Of a stretch of 64,000 nucleotides of DNA, positions 46,181-55,018 are shown one piece after another. Below the pieces are notes generated by a model. The model had not been told where the DNA came from. It did no database searches and saw nothing but the letters and a program-made list of their open reading frames with translations. The stretch's first letter is position 1, and each line of letters begins with the position of its first letter. This DNA is from an uncultured Verrucomicrobiota bacterium. GTDB lineage: Bacteria; Verrucomicrobiota; Verrucomicrobiia; Limisphaerales; UBA1319. Made by a program: the position numbers and the translations under genes. The stretch spans positions 1-64,000 of the forward strand of contig CAIMWS010000166.1 in the NCBI GenBank assembly GCA_903845125.1, read 5' to 3'.

Positions 46181-46519
46181 TCAGCCTTTCCCGAGCGCCA
46201 GCCAATAATACAAGAGCCACAAAACCGCATAGCCAAAGAGGCCGGCGCCTAAAAAAGGCGCCTTTCGCAACAGGCAGAGGCCACCCAAACCAATCGTCGC
46301 GGACAGGATGGCGCAAAAATGCAAAAGCAACCGCTCGCGGGGTGCCAATAATGAGCCGAGCAATAGCACCATCGCCAAGATCGGCAATCCGGCCTGGCAT
46401 AGGCCAATGCGGGACGCGCCAAAGGACTGCCGGAAGCGGTCAGCCAACAGCAACAGCCCCACAAAACCAGCCAGATTTATAGCCGTGGCCGCCGCCAGGA
46501 TCCAACGCAGCAGGTTCAT
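46181..46519 (-). CDS. Small integral membrane protein (four TM helices)
   Basis: The 112-residue product is almost entirely hydrophobic: about four helices (4-24, 36-55, 58-78, 86-106) with short polar turns (DRFRQSF, APRERL). The start at 46519 is supported by GGGAGG just upstream; a longer frame to 46618 adds a non-hydrophobic lead. No family was recognised. It is the first gene of a likely two-gene unit with the 253-residue helical protein. Confidence 0.7.
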   Translation of the reverse strand: MNLLRWILAAATAINLAGFVGLLLLADRFRQSFGASRIGLCQAGLPILAMVLLLGSLLAPRERLLLHFCAILSATIGLGGLCLLRKAPFLGAGLFGYAVLWLLYYWLALGKG

Positions 46520-46999
46520 GCCTCCCACCCACCCGGCTGTAGCTTGTTCGAGCCCTGGATTCCAAAGGCCCACCCTGCAGAAATCGACCCCTTCACTTCC
46601 GTTCCGGCCGTGCCCCAAAAACGCGCCCCTGGCTGCCGCTTGGGATCAGCCGGTTTGAAGTAAAATCTTTCCGGGATGGAATACCCTCCGCGCTGCGTAG
46701 TGCTCATTTTTTGATCGTGCCAGCCTTTCAAATTAACTCATCCGTTGGCTGGCAGGTTGCCCTGCCCACCGCCCAAAGGGAATACGCCTTATGGCGTACC
46801 CATCCCTGAGAAAATGGCCGGCGGATTCCGGCGCCTGGGCACCCTCGCCCACCGCCCCCTGGATGGTGGCGTCTGGCCGGGGGCAAGGCCGCCCCCTGGG
46901 TGGTGCGATTCCCCAGGATCGCCGCGCTTTTTATCATGGCCAATCAGCAATACTATTGTAACCTATGGACCATAAAAGAGGTCACTAGACCCGGCAGGT
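46520..46999. other. Intergenic stretch with one stem-loop
   Basis: This 480-base gap between divergent genes has no supported gene. It holds the hairpin at 46778-46801 and an A/T-rich part around 46930-46975 that may hold the promoter of the CotH-like gene. Confidence 0.45.
46778..46801. repeat. Stem-loop, perfect inner stem
   Basis: TACGCC-TTAT-GGCGTA (46783-46798) is a perfect 6-bp hairpin with a 4-base loop; GGG and CCC outside it add three pairs across a two-base bulge. There is no T-run, so a terminator is unlikely. Confidence 0.4.
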
Positions 47000-48613
47000 A
47001 TGAATCGAGTCATCTATTATTTGCTCATTTTGGCGGGCGCGTTATTGCTGGCGGCATCCCAATCGGGGCATCACTCCAATGTCCAGGCCGGCGCCGGTGA
47101 AGCACCGCGTTCCCAGGCCGCGCTGGACCGGGGCAATCCAACCGCCGCGGGTGGGATCGGCGCCGTGGTGGAAACCCGCAAATTGATTGACCGGTTCGAC
47201 CAGGATCGCGATGGCCGGTTGAATGCGGCGGAGCGCCAAAAGGCGCGCGAATTCCTTGCCCGGGAACGGGCCTCGGTTACCGGCGGCAGCCTCAGCCGGA
47301 GCGGGGGTGCGGCGCCCGTTCCCCGCCCGAAAAAGGTGGAGCTGCCGTCCCCAGGCCCCAAATTAACTCCCGCCGACGTCCAAAACTGCGGCTCCGCCCC
47401 CCTCTACGCCTCCAATGTGCTCCGGACGATTTTCCTGGAATTCGAAAATCCCAACTGGGAAACCGAGCTCGCCGACTTCAAAGGGAGTGACGTCCTGCTG
47501 CCGGCCCGGGTGACGGTGGACGGCCGCGTTTTTCCGGATGTGGGGGTTCATTTCCGGGGCACCTCGTCCTATGCCACGGTGGGCGCGGGCCGCAAGCGGT
47601 CCCTCACCCTGGCGATGGATTTTGTGCACGGGGACCAGCGCCTGCACGGGTGCAGCACGCTCCACCTGCTCAACGCCAGCGGGGATCCCACCCTGCTGCG
47701 CACCGTCCTTTTCCTCCACGTGGCCCGCCAGTATATCCCGGCGCCGAAGGCCAACCTGGTGCGGGTGGCGATCAACGGCGAAAGCTGGGGCATCTATGTG
47801 AACCAGCAGGCGTTCAACAAGGAGTTCGTCAAGGATTGGTTCGGCACCGCCAAGGGCGCGCGGTGGAAGGTGCCGGGCACCCCGGACGGCCATGCCGGGC
47901 TGGCCTACCTGGGGGACGATGTGAAGCCCTACCAGAAGCTCTACGAGATCAAGACCAAGCACGAGCCCCGGTCGTGGGGGGCGCTGGCCAACTTGTGCCG
48001 CGCGCTGGCTCAAACCCCGCCCGCCAAGCTGGAGGATGCCCTGGCCCCGCTGCTGGATATCGAAGGCGCCTTGAAATTCCTGGCGCTGGATAATGTGTTC
48101 ATCAACAACGATGGCTACTGGGCGCGGGCCAGCGATTATGGCCTCTACCTCGATGTGGACGGCCGGTTCCATTTCATCCCCCACGATGTCAATGAAACCT
48201 TCCGCATCCCGGAAACCCCGAATCCCAGCCTGCCGCTGCCCGTGCGCGGCGTTGAACTGGATCCCCTGGCCGGGTGCGGCTCCACCAACAAGGCCTTGCT
48301 GAACAAAATGCTCGCCTGCCCCTCCCTGCGGGAGCGCTACCTCCGGCTGGTGCGGGAAATCTCCATCCAAAGCCTCGATTGGCGCAAGCTCGGGCCGCTC
48401 GCCCGGCAATACCAGGAGCTGGTGGCCGCCGATGTCAAAACCGACACCCGCAAGCTCGATACCTACGAGGCGTTCCTGAAAGGCTTGACCGAGGATCGCC
48501 AGGAACCGGGCCTCCAGGGGCCTGTACTGGGCATCTGCCTCAAGAATTTTGTCGAGCAGCGGCGGTCCTACCTGGATAATTACCTGTCGCTCAAAACCGT
48601 CGATAACCGCTGA
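47000..48613 (+). CDS. CotH-like kinase-family protein with EF-hand, exported
   Basis: The 537-residue protein has a signal peptide (about 1-20), an EF-hand loop D67-Q-D69-R-D71-G-R-L-N-A-A-E78, a linker, then a CotH-type domain (about 140-480). CotH family features are present: VGVHFRGTSSYATVG, the Lys/Arg-rich KRSLTLAMDF, LNASGDPTLLRT, and the late NVFINNDGYWARASDYGLYLD with HFIPHDVNETF supplying the Asp/Asn residues expected for metal and ATP. CotH proteins are atypical kinases that phosphorylate spore coat or surface proteins; in non-sporulating bacteria their targets are unknown. An adjacent calcium-binding motif may regulate it. Neighbours are an efflux pair, without an obvious link. 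Confidence 0.85.
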   Translation: MNRVIYYLLILAGALLLAASQSGHHSNVQAGAGEAPRSQAALDRGNPTAAGGIGAVVETRKLIDRFDQDRDGRLNAAERQKAREFLARERASVTGGSLSRSGGAAPVPRPKKVELPSPGPKLTPADVQNCGSAPLYASNVLRTIFLEFENPNWETELADFKGSDVLLPARVTVDGRVFPDVGVHFRGTSSYATVGAGRKRSLTLAMDFVHGDQRLHGCSTLHLLNASGDPTLLRTVLFLHVARQYIPAPKANLVRVAINGESWGIYVNQQAFNKEFVKDWFGTAKGARWKVPGTPDGHAGLAYLGDDVKPYQKLYEIKTKHEPRSWGALANLCRALAQTPPAKLEDALAPLLDIEGALKFLALDNVFINNDGYWARASDYGLYLDVDGRFHFIPHDVNETFRIPETPNPSLPLPVRGVELDPLAGCGSTNKALLNKMLACPSLRERYLRLVREISIQSLDWRKLGPLARQYQELVAADVKTDTRKLDTYEAFLKGLTEDRQEPGLQGPVLGICLKNFVEQRRSYLDNYLSLKTVDNR

Positions 48614-48646
48614 CAGCTGATTTCTGAAACCGGCCTTCCCCGGGAC

Positions 48647-48684
48647 CTCCGCTCTCGGCTCTCCGCTCTAAGCTCTCGGCTCTA
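48647..48684. repeat. CT-rich degenerate repeat (GCTCT(C/A)(G/A)... units)
   Basis: Short units such as GCTCTCGGCTCTCC, GCTCTAAGCTCT and CGGCTCTA follow each other in the gap before the efflux adaptor gene. The same kind of sequence recurs at 53220-53340. Confidence 0.5.
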
Positions 48685-48777
48685 TTGCGCCTGTTCGGAT
48701 AACGGTTGCCAGCCGGAGCACCCTGCGGAATAATCCCCATCCATGGCAGCCGAATTCATGAGCCAGCAGGAGGGGTT

Positions 48778-49812
48778 GTGAGCCGCATCGGACGCGCCCT
48801 GCTGGCGGCCACCCTCGGGGTGGCGCTGGTCACCGGCCTGGTGCTGGCCTTCCTCAATGGCCGGGAAAATACCGCCCAGGAAAAGGAGCGGGAAGCGCCG
48901 GTCCGCACCCCTTCCCATGCCGTCCGCTCCACCAACGGCGAAACCGTCATCCAACTGGATGCCGAAACCCGGCGGCGGGCGGGCCTTGAGGCGGCCGCTT
49001 TGGCCGCGGCCAACTGGGACCGGGAGGTCCCGGCCTTCGGCACAATCCTGGATCCCACGCCGTTCGCCACTTTGCAGGGCGACCTGGCCGCCGCGGAAGC
49101 CGCGCTGGCCGGCTCCGCCGCGCAACTGGCTCGCACGCGGGCGCTCTTCGGCCAGGACCAGAACGCCTCCCGCCGGGCGTTGGAAACCGCCGAAGCCCAA
49201 CAGCGGGCCGATGCCGCCCGGTGCCTGGCCGCCCAGCGGCGATGGCAGCTGGCGCTGGGCGGGGTGCCGGGCAAAATGGAGGCTGCGCCACGGGAGGAGT
49301 GGCTGGACCGGCTCACCACCCACCGCCTCGCGCTGGCGCGGGTGGAGCTCCCCCCCGGCGAACCCCCTTATGCCCCCACCGGGGCCCGGCTGGCCCGGGC
49401 GGGCGGCGACGGGCCATTTTACGCCGCGCGCGCGGTGTGGGAGGCACCGGCCCAGGATGGCGCCGGCCATGGCCAGGCTTTCCTGCTGGAGCTGGAGCAG
49501 CCGGGGCCAGGCCTGCGGCCCGGGGCGCAGGTGGCAGCGCGGCTGGCCTTGCCAGGCGGCCCATGGTCCGGGGTGATCCTGCCGGCGGCAGCGGTGATAT
49601 GGGCGGCGGGGCAGGCCTGGGCCTATGTGGAAACCGGCCCGGACCAATTCACCCGGCGGCCCGTGGGCACGGAGCACCCGGTCCCGCCGGGCTGGTTCGT
49701 CCGCGAGGGCTTCCCGCCCGGCACGCGGGTGGTGGTGGTGGGCGCGCAAACCCTGCTCTCGGAGGAGTTCAAATCCGCCATCAGTGTCGGCGAGGAGGCG
49801 GACAAACAGTGA
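48778..49812 (+). CDS. RND efflux periplasmic adaptor (membrane fusion protein)
   Basis: The 344-residue protein has an N-terminal anchor (about 7-26), a short barrel strand region (VPAFGTILDPT), a coiled-coil hairpin (about 95-160, AAAEAALAGSAAQLARTRALFG), and barrel strands to the end (VILPAAAVIWAAGQAWAYVE, GTRVVVVGAQTLLSEEF), as in CusB/HlyD-type adaptors. It would connect the RND pump to an outer-membrane channel. The start is GTG at 48778, with AGGAGG four bases upstream. Compared with usual adaptors the hairpin and the lipoyl part look short. The pump gene follows after 49 bases; no TolC-like gene is nearby. Confidence 0.82.
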   Translation: MSRIGRALLAATLGVALVTGLVLAFLNGRENTAQEKEREAPVRTPSHAVRSTNGETVIQLDAETRRRAGLEAAALAAANWDREVPAFGTILDPTPFATLQGDLAAAEAALAGSAAQLARTRALFGQDQNASRRALETAEAQQRADAARCLAAQRRWQLALGGVPGKMEAAPREEWLDRLTTHRLALARVELPPGEPPYAPTGARLARAGGDGPFYAARAVWEAPAQDGAGHGQAFLLELEQPGPGLRPGAQVAARLALPGGPWSGVILPAAAVIWAAGQAWAYVETGPDQFTRRPVGTEHPVPPGWFVREGFPPGTRVVVVGAQTLLSEEFKSAISVGEEADKQ

Positions 49813-49861
49813 GCACCCCTGCCGCCGCCGCCGGACCGGCCCACCCTTTCCCCCGGCCGTT

Positions 49862-52800
49862 ATGCTGAACGCCATCGTCCGCTTCTCCGTCCGCTTCCGC
49901 GGCGTGGTCATCGCCCTGGCCTGCCTGCTCACGGCTTATGGCCTCCAGGTGGCGTGGCGCTCCAAGTTCGATGTTTTCCCGGATTTCCTGCCGCCCCAGG
50001 TGGTCATCCAGACCGAAGCTTCCGGGCTCTCCCCGGAGGAGGTGGAGCTCGCCGTTACCCGGCCGGTCGAGCTGGCGGTCAACGGTGCCGGTGGCCTCCT
50101 GGCGCTCCGCTCCCAGAGCATCCAGGGCTTGTCCGTGGTGACGGCCACCTTCTGCGAGGACACCGGCACCCACGCCGCCCGCCAGCAGGTGGCCGAGCGC
50201 CTCGCGGAGCTTGGCGGCCGGCTGCCGGCGGGGGTGGGGGCGCCCCGGATGGCGCCGTTGACCTCCGCGGCCAGCCTGGTGCTCGCTTGCGGGCTCACCT
50301 CTTCGAACCGCACGCTGATGGAGCTGCGGACGGAGGCGGATTTCGTCGTGTCCCCGCGGCTGCTGAGCGTGCCCGGGGTGGCCAAGGTATCCGTGTTCGG
50401 GGGGGACGTGCGCCAGCTGCAGGTGCAGGTCGATCCCGGGCGCCTGCGCCAGTTCGATTTGGCCCTGGACGAGGTGGTGGCCGCCGCGCGCCGGGCCACC
50501 GGCCAGCGGGGGGGCGGTTTTGCCGAGGGCGCCAGCCAGCGGATCATCCTGCGCAGCGCTGGGGGCGCCCTCACCCCGGAGCAGCTGGGGGAAACCATCG
50601 TGGCCCGCCGCCACGGCGTCAGCCTCCGGCTGCGCGAGGTGGCGGCGGTGGTGGAGGGGGCGGCCCCGGCGGCCGGGGCGGCGGCCATCCTGGGCCGCCC
50701 GGGGATACAAATCCTGGTCTCCAGCCAGCCGGGCGCCAACACCTTGGAGGTCACCGCCGCCGTGGAACAGGCCCTGGCGGAGCTGCAGCCGATGTTCGCC
50801 GCCCGGGGCATCACCCTGCATCCGGCGCTCTTCCGGCCCGCCAGCTTCATCGCCGCCGCCCTCGCCAACGTCCGCTTTTCCCTCCTGCTGGGCGGCGTGC
50901 TGGTAGTGGTGGTGCTGCTCCTGTTCCTGGCGGATTGGCGCACCGCGGCGATCTCCTTCACCGCCATCCCGCTTTCCCTGCTGGGCGCCGTCATCCTGCT
51001 CGACCGCCTCGGCTGCACGCTCAACACCCTCACCCTCGGCGGCCTCGCCATCGCCATCGGCGAGGTGGTGGACGACGCCATCATCGACGTGGAGAACATC
51101 CTGCGCCGCCTTCGCCTGAACGCCGCCAGCCCGGCGCCCCGGCCGGCGCTGCCCGTGGTCCTGGAGGCCTCCCTGGAGGTGCGCTCCGCCGTGGTTTACG
51201 CCACCTTCGTGGTGGTCCTGGTGTTTGCCCCGGTGCTGGCCATGAGCGGCCTGCAGGGACGCCTGTTTGCGCCGCTCGGCCTGGCCTATATCCTGGCCAT
51301 CCTGGCCTCGCTGGCGGTGGCCCTCACCGTCACCCCCGCGCTGGCCCTGGCCTGGTTCCGCCGCCGCCTGCCCGTCGGCCGGGAACCGCGCCACCTGGCG
51401 GGGCTCAAGCACCTTTACGGCGGACTGCTCGCGAAGCTCCTGGCCCGGCCCCGCCTGGTGCTGGGCCTGGCGGCTGCCGTGGCCTCGCTGGCGGTGGCGG
51501 CCCTACCGTTTTTCGGCGGCGCTTTCCTACCCGACCTGCGCGAGGGGCATTTCATCATCCACATGGCGGCCGTACCCGGCACCTCCCTGGCGGAATCGCT
51601 CCGCCTGGGCCAGGCGGTGACCGCCGAGCTCCTCCGCAACCCGCACCTCCGCTCCGTCGCCCAGCGCGTGGGCCGGGCCGAGCTGGCCGACGACACCTGG
51701 GGCCCCCATTACAGCGAGCTGGACGTGGCCCTGAAACCGCTCTCCGGGGAGGAGGGCGAAAACGTGCTGGAAGAGCTCCGCGCCGCCTTGCGCAAATTTC
51801 CCGGCGTGAACTTTGCCATCAAAACCTTCCTCACGGAGCGGATCGAGGAAACCATCTCCGGCTCGGCGGCCGAGGTGGCCATAAAACTCTTCGGCGAGGA
51901 TCTCGACCAGCTGGATGCCGATGCCCGGGCCGTCGCCACCCTCGTGGGCGGGATCCGGGGCGCCGTGGATGTCCAGCTGGAATCCCCGCCGGGCGCGCCC
52001 CAGGAAGTGATCCGGCTGCGGCCGGACCGCCTGCACGCCCAGGGCCTTCAGCCCGCCTCCGTGCTGGAGGCCGTGGAAACCGCCTACCAGGGCACCGTGG
52101 TGGGCCAGGTCTTCGACGCCGGCCGGGTTTTTGAAGTGGCCGTGATCCTGGAGGAACCGCTCCGCCGCCGGCCTGAAAACCTGGGGGACCTCCCGCTGCG
52201 AAATCCTGAGGGGGCCCTCGTGCCACTGCATGCCGTGGCCGATATTTACCCCGGCACCGGGCGCCACCTCATCACGCATGAGGGTGCGCGGCGCCGGCAG
52301 GTGGTCACCTGCAACGTGCGCGGCCGGGCGGCCGGCTCCTTCACCGCCGAGCTGCGCCAAAAAATCCCCCCCCTCCTCGGCGGGAAAACCTACGCCCGCG
52401 TCGAAGGGGTGGCGGAGGCCGGCGCGGCGGCCCGGCGGGAAATCCTGCTCCACTCCCTGCTCGCGGGCGCCGGCATCGTCCTGCTGCTCTCCCTGGCCTT
52501 CCAGCGCGCCGGCCACCTGGTCCTGGTGCTGGCCAACCTCCCCTTCGCCTTGGTGGGCGGGGTGCTGGCCATCTTCGCCATGGGCGGCCAGCTTTCGGTC
52601 GGAGCCTTGGTCGGCCTGGTGACCCTCTTCGGCATCAGCACCCGCAACTCCATCATGCTGGTGGCCCATTACGAACACCTGGTCTCCCGCGAAGGCTGCC
52701 TCTGGAACCTGGAAACTGCCCGGCGCGGCGCCGTGGAGCGCTGCGTCCCCATCCTCATGACCGCGCTCGTCACCGCCCTGGGCCTGGCACCTATCGCCGC

Positions 52801-52954
52801 CAGTTTCGGCCGGCCCGGCCAGGAAATCGAATCCCCCATGGCCGTCGTCATCCTCGCGGGGCTGTTGACTTCCACCCTCCTCAACCTGCTCGTCCTGCCC
52901 ACTCTGGCCCTCCGTTACGGCCGTTTTGTACCCGCGCCCGCCACGGAATCCTGA
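49862..52954 (+). CDS. RND efflux pump, heavy-metal efflux (CzcA/CusA) type
   Basis: The 1030-residue inner-membrane pump has 12 TM helices in two halves, with large periplasmic domains between TM1/2 and TM7/8. The N terminus (TM1 about 14-32) and the motif GEVVDDAIIDVENIL (401-415) in the TM4 region mark the HME-RND group. The second half shows STRNSIMLVAHYEH. It is driven by the proton gradient and pumps cations or other toxic compounds out through adaptor and channel. The start at 49862 (MLNAIVRF) was chosen because the frame upstream overlaps the adaptor gene and is not protein-like. Metal specificity cannot be read here. Confidence 0.92.
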   Translation: MLNAIVRFSVRFRGVVIALACLLTAYGLQVAWRSKFDVFPDFLPPQVVIQTEASGLSPEEVELAVTRPVELAVNGAGGLLALRSQSIQGLSVVTATFCEDTGTHAARQQVAERLAELGGRLPAGVGAPRMAPLTSAASLVLACGLTSSNRTLMELRTEADFVVSPRLLSVPGVAKVSVFGGDVRQLQVQVDPGRLRQFDLALDEVVAAARRATGQRGGGFAEGASQRIILRSAGGALTPEQLGETIVARRHGVSLRLREVAAVVEGAAPAAGAAAILGRPGIQILVSSQPGANTLEVTAAVEQALAELQPMFAARGITLHPALFRPASFIAAALANVRFSLLLGGVLVVVVLLLFLADWRTAAISFTAIPLSLLGAVILLDRLGCTLNTLTLGGLAIAIGEVVDDAIIDVENILRRLRLNAASPAPRPALPVVLEASLEVRSAVVYATFVVVLVFAPVLAMSGLQGRLFAPLGLAYILAILASLAVALTVTPALALAWFRRRLPVGREPRHLAGLKHLYGGLLAKLLARPRLVLGLAAAVASLAVAALPFFGGAFLPDLREGHFIIHMAAVPGTSLAESLRLGQAVTAELLRNPHLRSVAQRVGRAELADDTWGPHYSELDVALKPLSGEEGENVLEELRAALRKFPGVNFAIKTFLTERIEETISGSAAEVAIKLFGEDLDQLDADARAVATLVGGIRGAVDVQLESPPGAPQEVIRLRPDRLHAQGLQPASVLEAVETAYQGTVVGQVFDAGRVFEVAVILEEPLRRRPENLGDLPLRNPEGALVPLHAVADIYPGTGRHLITHEGARRRQVVTCNVRGRAAGSFTAELRQKIPPLLGGKTYARVEGVAEAGAAARREILLHSLLAGAGIVLLLSLAFQRAGHLVLVLANLPFALVGGVLAIFAMGGQLSVGALVGLVTLFGISTRNSIMLVAHYEHLVSREGCLWNLETARRGAVERCVPILMTALVTALGLAPIAASFGRPGQEIESPMAVVILAGLLTSTLLNLLVLPTLALRYGRFVPAPATES

Positions 52955-53366
52955 CCCCCACCGCGCTGCACTTCCATTCCAAAAGTATCCCCACTCAACA
53001 CCCGCGCGGCGATGCCTCCGCGCCGTTCGGTGCGCGCCGGCGAATAATTATTATCCAGGCCCAATCCGCCCCAGGCCGGCCACCCGGGATTGGCTGACCG
53101 CATAGGCCCACGAACGATCCGAGCCCGCTTCCCCAACCCTTTTGTTTCCCCCAAATGCATCCCTGCGGCAATTTCTTGTATGGAAAAGATCCTCTCCTTT
53201 CTCAACCAGGCCGCTAACCGGACCTCGGTCCTCGGCTCTTCCGCTCTAAGCTCTACGCTCTAAGCTCTAAGCTCTCCGGACCTCGGTCCTCGGACTTCAG
53301 TTCCTTCGCTCCACGCTCTCCGCCCTCGGCTCCAAGCTGCCCCCGTGCTCTCCTTCCTTTTCCTTA
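52955..53366. other. Intergenic stretch with CT-rich repeats
   Basis: No gene is supported. Apart from the repeat block at 53220-53340 it holds an A/T-rich patch (53040-53058) and GC-rich sequence without known elements. Confidence 0.45.
53220..53340. repeat. CT-rich repeat block with 16-base direct repeat
   Basis: GGACCTCGGTCCTCGG occurs at 53220-53235 and again, identical, at 53278-53293. Each copy contains the inverted pair GGACC/GGTCC around TC. Between and after them are many units of the form GCTCTAAGCTCT, ACGCTCT and CCTCGGCTCC. A similar, shorter block lies at 48647-48684. The block sits at the 3' ends of two convergent genes. Confidence 0.55.
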
Positions 53367-54908
53367 CTACTCCCGGCCCAATGCCCAATGAATCGCGTTG
53401 CGCAGGATCCGGTTGAAGGCCTCTTCCTGGAAATCGGCTTCGCAGCCCAACGTCGTATAAAACACCCGGCCCCCTTCATGCACCTGGGTCCAGGCCACCG
53501 GCTCCTCCGGCTCCCGGTCCGACCAGCGCCCCTGCCACAGCACCGTCGTCGACCCGGCCAGCGGCCGCTGCCGGTAAAGCCAGGACCGGCTGTGGAGCCT
53601 GGCCGTTTCCAGCCCTTTCAGGATGGGGTGCCCCTTCGCCGACGCCACGGTCCACACGTCGCAGCCGGTCTCCCGCGACTCCGCCGGATAGCCCTGGTAA
53701 TGGCAGCCCAGCACCTCCTGGTCGAAATCACGCCAAATGACGTGCCCCTCCGGACAATCCTTGCCCTCCACCTGGAACGGCACCACGCTCACGCGCAAGG
53801 CCACCAATGGCTGGCCGGAGCGCAGGTAACGCTCGAGAAAATCCATCTGCGCCACCGGCAGCGCCCGCCGGCGGACGCTCAGGACCACCAGGTCCGCATC
53901 GTATAAGGCCTCCAATCCGGGCAGATCGTTCCGCTTCTTGGGTTCATTGCCGCGGGCCAGGCAATAAACCAGCTGGAAATCCGCTGCCAGGTGCCGCCGG
54001 GCGAATTCCGGCAGAGTCTGGTCGGTTTTGTATTCGTCATCGGCAATCACGAACACGATCCGCGGCCGCGGATCCTGGGCAAAGGCCCCCTGGCCGGCGG
54101 TGGCGATCAACTGCCGGCTGGCCACCGAGGCGGCCACGTGCTGCTCCAGGTAATGTTCCGTCCGCGCGGTGCCTTTGGCGGGGGTGAAATTCGGATCGGC
54201 CTGCCGGGTGGCGGGATGGATGCCGTTGGCGGTGATGGCCTCCACCAGGTCCCGCACGAAAAACACGCGTAGCCCGTGCCGCCGGGCGTTCAGCATCCCG
54301 AAGGCCCGGTGGCAGACGCACATATTGCTCGCCACCCCCATATAGATCACCGTGTCGATCCCGCGCTCGGCGCAGAGGTTGTATAACTCCCGGGCCTCAT
54401 TGCAGTCCCCGATCAGGTCGCCCTCGGCGATGGTCAGCCCGGCCTGTTGCCGCGTCCAGGCGGCATGGCTCCTGCAGGGCCGGCTGGGGCCGCACTCGCA
54501 GCAATCCAGCCCCTCCGGCGGCGGGGCCGGCTGGAGCGCCACCGTGGCCGGTTCCTGGTGCGCAGGCAGGGCCTTCATCTTTTTTCGCTGCGGGTAATCA
54601 GCGTAAAAATTGGCGACATCCGACGGGGCCCAGACCACCTGGATGCCCAGCCGGCGCGCCGCCGCCACCGTTTCGTTCATGCGCGGCACCAGGTTCGCCA
54701 CCCGTTCCGTGTAGGTCTTGCACCAATGCCGGTCCCACATATCGATCACCACCACCACCGTTTTGGCCGGATCGATCAGCTCCGGCCGGCGGACCACCTC
54801 GCCCGAAACGAAATCCCGCCTTTGGCTCTCCAGAACGAATGGCGGCGCAGCGTGGAGGAGCAGCGGCAGCCAAAGCTGCGCCCATAGGATGATTGCGATG
54901 GTTCTCAT
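53367..54908 (-). CDS. Isochorismatase-like hydrolase fused to a ThuA-like domain, exported
   Basis: The 513-residue protein starts with a signal peptide (about 1-21). An isochorismatase/cysteine hydrolase domain follows (about 45-260) with Asp56 in VVVIDMWD and the nucleophile Cys197 in GVASNMCVC. It carries an unusual cysteine-rich insert at 136-145 (CCECGPSRPC). The second half (about 283-513) is ThuA-like, a class-I glutamine amidotransferase-like fold known from trehalose-utilisation loci (FVIADDEYKTDQTLPEF, VASAKGHPILKGLE, RVFYTTLGCEADF). The isochorismatase part may cleave an amide or ester. It lies 110 bases downstream of the isomerase/Gfo/Idh genes and probably belongs to the same sugar pathway. 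Confidence 0.85.
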   Translation of the reverse strand: MRTIAIILWAQLWLPLLLHAAPPFVLESQRRDFVSGEVVRRPELIDPAKTVVVVIDMWDRHWCKTYTERVANLVPRMNETVAAARRLGIQVVWAPSDVANFYADYPQRKKMKALPAHQEPATVALQPAPPPEGLDCCECGPSRPCRSHAAWTRQQAGLTIAEGDLIGDCNEARELYNLCAERGIDTVIYMGVASNMCVCHRAFGMLNARRHGLRVFFVRDLVEAITANGIHPATRQADPNFTPAKGTARTEHYLEQHVAASVASRQLIATAGQGAFAQDPRPRIVFVIADDEYKTDQTLPEFARRHLAADFQLVYCLARGNEPKKRNDLPGLEALYDADLVVLSVRRRALPVAQMDFLERYLRSGQPLVALRVSVVPFQVEGKDCPEGHVIWRDFDQEVLGCHYQGYPAESRETGCDVWTVASAKGHPILKGLETARLHSRSWLYRQRPLAGSTTVLWQGRWSDREPEEPVAWTQVHEGGRVFYTTLGCEADFQEEAFNRILRNAIHWALGRE

Positions 54909-55018
54909 AGTTTAATTTACGGCCAGCCAGCGCCCGGTTTTCTACGCTCGTGGCGCCCCATGCTGCACGGCCATGATGGGGTTCGGTTCCTGCGTAAAGA
55001 GCGGGTTCTGTTCTAAAA

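Noticed and set aside
49954-52134. Long alternative frames across the RND pump
   Set aside because: The pump frame has TM helices and HME-RND motifs; the others are low-complexity shadows.
53220-53340. CRISPR array
   Set aside because: Repeat units are short, degenerate and unevenly spaced, without unique spacers; no cas genes are present.
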